Part shown: one piece after another, positions 12,401 through 21,400 of the stretch | Position numbering within the stretch: the stretch's first letter is position 1 | Layout: each line of letters starts with the position of its first letter | From: Mytilus californianus | Lineage: Eukaryota; Mollusca; Bivalvia; Mytilida; Mytilidae | Assembly (NCBI RefSeq): GCF_021869535.1 | Contig: NW_026262734.1 | Coordinates: 106,241,088 to 106,305,087 of the forward strand | Length of the DNA stretch: 64,000 bases | Reading direction: 5' to 3' | Position numbers and translations under genes: made by a program | Notes under the pieces: generated by a model | Databases searched by the model: none | What the model was told of the DNA's origin: nothing | What the model saw: only the letters and a program-made list of their open reading frames with translations

Positions 12401-15400
12401 CATGTCCCGATTAACATTATCAAAAGCCTTCTTCGCATCAACAAAGCACACGAAAGAATCTTTCCTTCGTAACTTTCTATTTTTAATAATTGTTGTTAAT
12501 ACATATAAGTGATCCAAACAGCTTCGGTTACTTCTAAATCCATTTTGCTCTTCTGCTAACATGTCATTTTGTTCTAACCAATTTGTCAATCTTTTATTCA
12601 AAATATCCGCGTATATTTTGCACGGCACTGATATTAATGAAATTGGACGGTATTCAAGTGGATTAAGGGAATCCAGTTTCGGAATCGGAGAGATCATACT
12701 CGTTAACCATTCACTAGGAACGTGCCCTTCTATGAAACAAAACTGAATAATTTTATATAACAAGTCTATACACGTGTCATTTCGCAAAATCTCACTCGGT
12801 ATCTCATCAATTCCAGCGGATTTACCTTGCTTAGCTCGAAAAACGGCCTCGCGTACCTCATCCCTTTCAATAGCTCTATTAAGTTCAGTTGTATCAATAT
12901 TATTGTCATGGACTAAATTATTCCTATTTTGAAGTTTACTTTTAATGTCCTTAAGAAATTCGTCATCATACGAACCATTCATATCAGCACTGTTGTACAA
13001 CTTTTTATAGTCTATTTTCCATTTTTCTAATACAGAGTCAATGTCACTTATAATTTCTCCTGTTTCTGATCGAATTTGAAAAGTCTGTCTCGATTTGCGA
13101 TCATTGGCAAGTCCTAATTTTCCTATAGACTTCCAAAATTCAGATGAATTTTGTTCGCCAAGTTTTTGAAGTTTATTTTGTTGTTCTAGCTGATAATTTC
13201 GCTTCGCTTTCCGATTTAATTTGTCGAAATCTTTTCGTGATTGCATAAATCGAGTACGGAGCTTAGATTTTCCAATTGATTTGCATCGCTTCCATTGCCT
13301 CTCAGCATCACACGTTTTGTTCCATGAGTCCTGTAATTCATCAGACCAATACGGTTTCCGCTTACACTTATTCGTTCGCATATTAGAAACGGGCGGTTTC
13401 AATTCTTTACATGTTAGCTCCAATTCTTTAATAAGTAAATATTTCAGTTCGATAAAAGCCTTATTCACGTCTTTACTACGGTTTAAAGCAACTTCAATTC
13501 GATATATAGTATCTCGTAATACATTCTGCATATTTTCACTAGAAAAAGGTTCGTTACTCAATCCATCTAGCTTGAACTTTCTTGGACCTTTAACCCGATT
13601 TACTCCTATACCGCTCTCGTTTTGCTCTACTTCCGACATATACGTTCTAACTCGTATGCCCCATTCTAACAGAGAATGATCCGGAATCGACTCGTATCCG
13701 ACAAGCGATAACTCAGTTACTAAGTCTGACATTGTATTCACTTTAAAATTAATTACATCGTTTAACTGTTCATGTGGAGTAAGGACATAGTCTACAACAG
13801 ATTTCCCTGTACCTTTAATATGAGTAAAATCTTGCGAACCAATTCGCCCATTTACCATACCCATATTACAATCTACTAAAAACTCAATGAGTAAATCACC
13901 ATTTCTATTTGATATACTATCAACAATTTCTCTTATTTGTACATTATCAACACCTTCAATAAAATCTTGGGCATCTCCACATCTAGAATTAAAATCACCA
14001 CAAATATACAATTTACCAATATTTTGATACATATACACCTGTTCTAGCAGTTTAGTATAAAAAACTAGTGAGTCATTATATATAGAATTTTCTGGTGGTA
14101 AGTAACACACACATAAACATATTATATCATTTTCATTACTCAATTTTATCCATAGAATATCTTGTACTTCACTGTTTAAAATTTCAACATTATAATATTT
14201 CAATAGATCATTTTTAACTAAAGCCGCAACCCCACCAGAACCTCTCTTGGAATTAACATGAACTTTGTCCCTGTTTCTCTGAAAACAAGTATAACCTTCT
14301 ACATTTATTTTATCACTTTCTCTCAAAAAAGTTTCACATAAACATAGAATATCAAAATTTAAAGCGTTTACAACATGACATCTAAAGTTTGAATTATCAT
14401 TTTGATGTGCTGACCACCCTCTAATGTTCCAAACACCAAGTGTTAATTCCTAATATCCGCGTCCACCTCTACCACCTCGACCACGGAAATGTCGTCCTTG
14501 TACTGGTGTCCACTCCTCTCTTTCTGGTCGCCTTTGTCCGTTTACATTGTCATATTCTCTAACACCTGTGTAAACATCTGGTCGATTCAAATACATTTTG
14601 CATGAAATTTTACAAAACTATAAAATAGATTAGAAATTCTTCAACAGTGCTGTGTAATGCTTGGAAAGAAATCTCAAGTCTCCACAAAAAGTAAAAATCA
14701 TTTAAATATTTTCTTATTATATTTAATAATCATTCCTTTTTTTATAATAAAAAAATTCTCAAATTTAATAATTGAATGATATGATTTAAAAATACTTTAT
14801 ATTATATAATATGCTACATAAAAGTTATCAAGACACAAACAACAGTCAGAGGCGTTACTAAACAAGTAATTTTTTTAGTCACTTTTATAAGTATTTTTTG
14901 TTTTTAAAAATTATTTAATAACTCAATAGTTATTTTAAATGTCAAATAAAGCATGGACTAAATGTAGTTTTTAAGAATTTTTATATCATTTCATTAAATA
15001 AAATTAAGTATTTATCCAATTTTAGATGAGTATAGAGAGGTTACTTTAAAAAATAATGACAAAAATATTACTTTAATAAATTATTTTATACAACTTTAAA
15101 AAACTTAGTACTTACAATTATTTAAGGAATATATGTAATTGCTTTTGATTAAGATTCAAATTATAAATAACTTCAAGTCTTAATTAAAGGTTCCATATCT
15201 AGTTATAACTGTCTATCTCTAAGATTTTAAGGGGAAATGATATTTTAATAGCCCCAAGAGACCAATCTTCGACCAAGAAGTGTGGCATCAGAAAAGCAAT
15301 TAGTGCTTGTTGAGGATTTAAATAGTTTTACCAGTATATTTCATGGGGAAAATAACCAGATGTTTGTGAAAATTTGTTAAAGCTAGTAAAACCTGTATGA

Positions 15401-18400
15401 ATGGACACCTATATAAATAATATTAACAGAAGTTACTTATTGGTGAAATAGAAGTAATATTTGAAACAGCCTCATTTTCAACATAACTTGTATAGGTAAT
15501 TTTGAAAATTACTTGTTTAAGTAATGCCCCTAACTAAACAATGGTAATATGTTTTGTTTTATAAAATAGCAAACTAAGTTCTTTTATAGAAAATTATGGC
15601 TACTTTAAGAAAAGTTGTAATTCATTAGTGGAAGCCTGGTTTGAGGGGGTAATACCAACATTGTTTTCCCTCTAGTACGTCTCTCTTTGCTTGGCATTTT
15701 TTTTTTAATTGTGCAGATTTAGCTTTGTTTTAAATAAAGAAATACTTGGCATGAGTAAAATTATTTTCCCCCTATAAGTCTTGGTTTAATTGTCATGATT
15801 GTAATATTTCAAAAAAAATGTGCAGAATTTATCTATGTTTTAAATAAAGAAATACTTGACATAAATAAATGTCCTGTACTACAGTGAAAATATAGCATAA
15901 CTTTTCAGTGCATATAAGAAAGTAAACATCACCAGAAGTTAACCAATCAAATTCTCTCCCCCTTTTTTCCCTGTAGAATATAGTATATTTTTATTGCTTT
16001 GAAACACCCAAGAAACATGTTTACGACTCAAAAAAACTTTTCTGCAATGAAATGGAGGGTTAATTTCAAACAAATGTCAAATTAAATGGAATATAAAAAA
16101 AGATCAACCCTTTTACGCATGAAACTGAATGTACCATGTTTTTGGTAGTATGGTTATAAATCAATAACCATAGTTTGTGTCTTTGATGACTTTTATATTT
16201 CATTTTATATAGTATAAATTTAAAATATATTTATATTTCAAATATAAAATTTTAGTGTTTTTTTGTATCATGTGTATTGTAAATGAATGATAATTATTAA
16301 GAAAATGTTTTAAAATCATTTTCTTTGTGTGAAGACATGATACTAAACATTGTACAGTAATATTGAAGAATTTCTCATCTATTTTATAGTTTTGTAAAAT
16401 TAATGCAAGATTTGTTTAAATAGACCAGATGTTTACACAGGTGTTAATGGAGCTTCCTCTATAATGCTCTACTTTCCTTATTATAAAAGTGCTATAGATT
16501 TGATTGACATCTTAATGGATAATGATAATTATTGTCACATAAACTGCTGAGAAGAGCCTACTTAAAAAGCTCCGAGCATCCTCCGGGCATGCTCGGAGCT
16601 TCCTCGTAAAAATAAATCTATGATCCCTAACCACCCTATTTTGAAGGTACCATCATCCTTCTTTAGAAATAGTAGGTCTTTCGTTTCTGCAAATCTGGTA
16701 ATTTGAGAAATATCTAGATAAATTTTGGTTAGAATGATAGCAAATTATGGAGTTATCTCCCTTTAATTTTTAATTTCTAGTGCATTTCAACCAAATTATA
16801 TTGAATTACCAGAACAGGGAAAGGAAACGAATGTTATATTTGTGCACCATTATACATTCTGAGCTTAAATTAATGTCAACTTGAGTGGGTTTTTGTTTGT
16901 CATGTTTTCACCACTGCCTGATTCTTAGGCAAATTGGCACATAAAGGTTGACAACTTAAAAGTAAATTAAGGTTCTTAATTGACATTTAATTTATAAATT
17001 AGTTACTACCTTCAATGATGTTTGTAAATAGTGGGGAATCATTTAAGTACTTTGCTATACACATAATCCTGCTACTAGTCAATACATCTTGGCTCAATTC
17101 CATTCACATAAATTGATTTATTGATGGCACTTTAACACTGCATCAGAACGTATGGGCTATGTTGTGACCAGAAGTTTTTTCAAAAATGGAAATTCCGTCT
17201 GAAAAGATCATGTTCAGTCTTAGTTAGTTTTCAGATTTCTACAGCCATTATTCCAGTACTGCCTAGACAAACAATTTTAGATGGTTCAGTAGATATTTAC
17301 CTAAACTATGAGGAGAAAAACTAGTTTGATCTTGCCATATGTTCATTGGTCTGTACCAAGTCAGATCCTCACTTGGATATTTTTACTTATTAAGGTTTTC
17401 AATTCTTTTGGTAATTTAGTGCTGATGGCAGATACTTAATAGTTCACTTTTTTTCTAGATTCAGGGCATTGAAGAGCTTGACATCTTGTATAGGAACTTG
17501 TCTATTGTTGAACATTGTTTGTTTTTTGTGTTTTGTTTGCATTTTTCTCTTATTGAAATATCTTTAATTCATAACTATTGTAAGTTCTTATACTTGAAGT
17601 GACTGAACAATTCTGGATTGATCTGTCACCTACTAAATTTTCTACAATAGAAAAATCCTCAAAATATCTTTAATCCTCAACAAGACAAAGAATTTTTATG
17701 TTGAAACAACTCAAAATAAGTTCAGATTGTAATAGATATTTCAGACTTGAGTTCCTTTACTATTATGTACTTCCCCATTGAGTAGACAAAGCCAAAATGA
17801 CATATAGATACAAAAAAAATGGTTGCTGACATATTAAGGATGTATTCTTCTGACGTTTCAGTCTCGTGAAATCTCGTTCTGGAATTACTTCCAAAACATG
17901 TGCTACAAGTGAAAAATATCAATAAATTTTTAAAATATTATAATCAAACTTAACTCTGTGAAAAAATTGTGTTTTTACAATAAAAAGTTTTTGAGTAATA
18001 AAATTTTCAAATTTTATAACCAATCAAGTCAGTCTCATTAGCCAAAATGTTGAGAAAATGGGTGAGGGGTACAAGAAATGATTTTACCAGGTACATGTAC
18101 ATCTCATATCAATTTTTATACGCCCGTCAAATTTTTGACGGGACGTATTATGGTATACAAATGTCCGGCGTCCGTCCGTCTGTCTGTCTGTCCGTCCGTC
18201 TGTCTGTCCGGCGTAAACATGTCGCACCGTAACTTGAGAATGACTTATCCAAATTTCATGAAACTTAACATAGTTGTTTCTTATGATGGTCAAACGATCT
18301 GTATACTTTTTGGTGAAAATAAGATTAAAACTTTTTGAGTTACGGGACTTAGTAACTAAAACAGGTGTGTGTTTTTTTTCACATGTCGCGCCGTATCTAA

Positions 18401-21400
18401 AAAACAATTTATGATTATTGCTTAAAACTTTACACACTTCTTAGTTATATTAATCTTAAGATCTGTATACTTTTTGGTGATGATTCAAAATTTAATTTTA
18501 GAGATATTGAGTATTTTGTTAAAAAAGGGGGAGGGGTTTTTCGCATGTTGCGCCGTATCTCAAAAACAATTTAGGATTATTGCTTAAAACTTGTTATATT
18601 CACCAATAAAAACTGGCCGCCACGAAATAGCCCAAAAGCGGTGCTTAAAAGTGGCGTTAAAACACCAAAAATCAAATCAAATCAAATCTTAGTTATATTA
18701 ACCTTAAGATCTGTATACTTTTTGGTGATGATTCAAAATTTCAGTTTTGAGTTATTGAGTATTTTGTAAAAAAAGGGGGAGGGGTTTTTCACATGTCACG
18801 CCGTATCTCAAAAACGATTTATGATTATTGCTTAAAATTTTTACACACTTCTTAGTTATATTATTCTAAAGATCTGTATACTTTTTGGTTCTGATTCAAA
18901 ATTGATTCAAAATTTTATTTTTGAGATATTGATTTTTTTTTTTTTTTAAAGGGGGGGTTTTCACATGTCGCGCTGTATCTCAAAAACGATTTATGATAAT
19001 TGCTTAAAATTTTACACACTACTTAGTTATATTAATCTAAAGATCTGTATACTTTTTGGTTTTGATTCAAAATTTTATTTTAGAGATATTGAGTTTTTTG
19101 TAAAAAAAAAAGGGGGTTTTCGCATGTCACGCCGTATGTCAGAAACTATTTATGCTTATTGCAAAAAAATTCACACACAAGACGACGGGCGTATCATGCG
19201 CTCATGGCGCAGCTGTTTATTTCTTTTCTAATGTCTTAGATATGTATTTTTTCAATCATTTATTACAAAGAAGTTGAAATAATATGCTTTTTGTTCTAAA
19301 AAAAAAAGAGAAAAATCCCAAATTTACACAATTGACAACATGGTAAATTTGACACGAAAAACGCAACAAAATTTTATAAAACTTTCTTATATTAACACCT
19401 ACCCATAGTTTTTTTTAAGTTAAATTTATTCAGATTGGTCCACTCCATCTTTAGTGAAAGTATGAAAAAAAGTTTAATTGTGAAACTGTGATTTTTTTCA
19501 TGATAATAGCCCAAAAATGGGTAAAAATTGATGAAAAATGGGAAAATCATCAAAATTGGGTACTTTCAAATGGCTGTAGCAAATAAAAGAAGTGCACCAC
19601 CATATGATTTTTTCTTCACCAATTATTTTTTTACAGTCATATAAACCCAAAATCAGGTTAAGAAAAAAAGTTTAATTCTAGAAATTTTTGGCTCCTCAGA
19701 GGTGTACATCCATAACTTTACACAAGCTGTTATTTCTGGGTATTTTCAGCGATTTATGTATCCTTGTTTGTCCAGTTCTTAGTATACATCTACAGTGTGA
19801 CTCGATATCTACACAGCATCTTTGTCAAACAATACTACAACAGATGGTGGATGCAGGAAGCTCTCATCCTCATGTTGGTACAAAGTAAGTTTTACAAAAG
19901 GTGTGTTAGATCATATTTGAATACTTGTTGTTTATTATGCCTCTATTGCTCAAGTGTGGGAAATACTGCACAAACATTTAAATAAGGAAGCTTATTAAGA
20001 AATAAGAAGAAAAAAATATGTGATTGACGGTGTGCTTAGTTAATGCTGTGTATGGCTAATTTCCATATAAAAATAAGGAGATGTGGTATGATTGCAAATG
20101 AGACAACTGTCCACCAATAGTTCAAAATAAAGTGGATGTAAGCAATTATAGGCAACTGTATGGCCTTCAACAATGAGAAAACCCATACTGTATAGTCAGC
20201 TATAAAAGACTTCGACATGAAAAATATGAAACAATTCAATTGAGAAACCTAACAGGCTTATTACAATACAAGTTAACAAAAGTCATTGGGGAAGATGTCT
20301 ATATCCAAGGGAATACCTGTCGGTTTCAAACTGATAAAGTTAAATGTGAAAATGCCTAAAAAAATCATGGTACCTCACACATGTCTCAATGGATCCTTCA
20401 ATATTGACAATAATACATTTTAACATGTTTTGTTTATCCTTTCATCCCTTCAGTTGTGTCAGTGGTAGGTCTCTTTGATGCTCCTCATTTTCTTAGTAAT
20501 AGTCACATTCTTTATTTGCCTGTCCCAAGTCAGGAGCCTGTAGTTCAGTGGTTTTTGTCGGTTCATGTCTCATGATTGTTTTTGTAAATTGTTTCGTTAT
20601 AAATTAGGCGGTTAGTTTTCTGAATTGAATTGTTTCATATTTTTCATGTCGGGGCCTTTTATAGCTGACTATACGGTATTGGATTTTCTCATAATTGAAG
20701 GCCATACAGTTGCCTATAATTGCCAACATCCACTTCATTTGAACTTTGGTGGATAGTTGTCTCATTGGCAATCATACCACATCTCCTTATTTTTATATGA
20801 ACTATAAAGTCCTTTTTGGTGTGACAATGTATTTCATATTTAAGAAAAAACTCAAAATTGATTCCACTGTAGTCAAAAACATTTTTGCATGCACCGAGAA
20901 TCAGTTATAGTACGTTATTGTTTCTGTATTTTTCACTTAAGATTTTTTTACAATTCATTACAGTGTTTGTTAGATTTCATTGTCAGATTTAATTTCTAAT
21001 AATCCCTGTCCTACATGTTAAAGGGGTGATAGCCACAGGACAGGGGTCATCCTTTTCTTCACTCACAGTACTAGTTCATATTTGTGTAATGATTTCCCAT
21101 TATAGTATTGACTCAGCTGGTTAATTTCGTAAATTTATCTTACATTCATTCTGTTATAGGGAGGTAGTTGGAGAACAGATTATGAACTTTTTATCAAAAT
21201 TTAAGAAAGTGAAATTAAACCAGGCCATCAAGACATTAGAAAAGTTACCAAAATCAGGCAACTGTTATATACAGAAGATTTTACCAAGGATAGAACATGT
21301 CATTGTGGAGTATGAATCCTTCAGGGGCACAGGACAGGATACTAAACTAAGGTAAAGTATTGCATCAGGTGTGCAGAGCAGGGTACTAAACTAGGGTAAA

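Larger units (their letters stand above)
10554..16627. mobile_element. 6.07-kb element with ~187-bp inverted terminal repeats, inserted in MITE X
   Basis: The left terminal repeat (10554-10740) begins gggatcatagatttatt. The right one (16441-16627) is its near-perfect reverse complement, ending aataaatctatgatccc. Each arm includes a GC-rich palindromic core; in the left arm it is ctccgagcatgctcggag. Between the arms lie a complete-looking LINE (about 10741-14640) and about 1.8 kb of AT-rich sequence with no recognisable frame. No transposase was found, so this is a non-autonomous fold-back-type element that later took in a LINE, or a LINE trapped between converging copies. No clear target duplication was seen. 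Confidence 0.75.

Noticed and set aside
19764-19985. Alternative plus-strand frame over MMS22L exon 19750-19884
   Set aside because: Joining this frame to the next exon gives an immediate stop. The other frame joins in phase on both sides.
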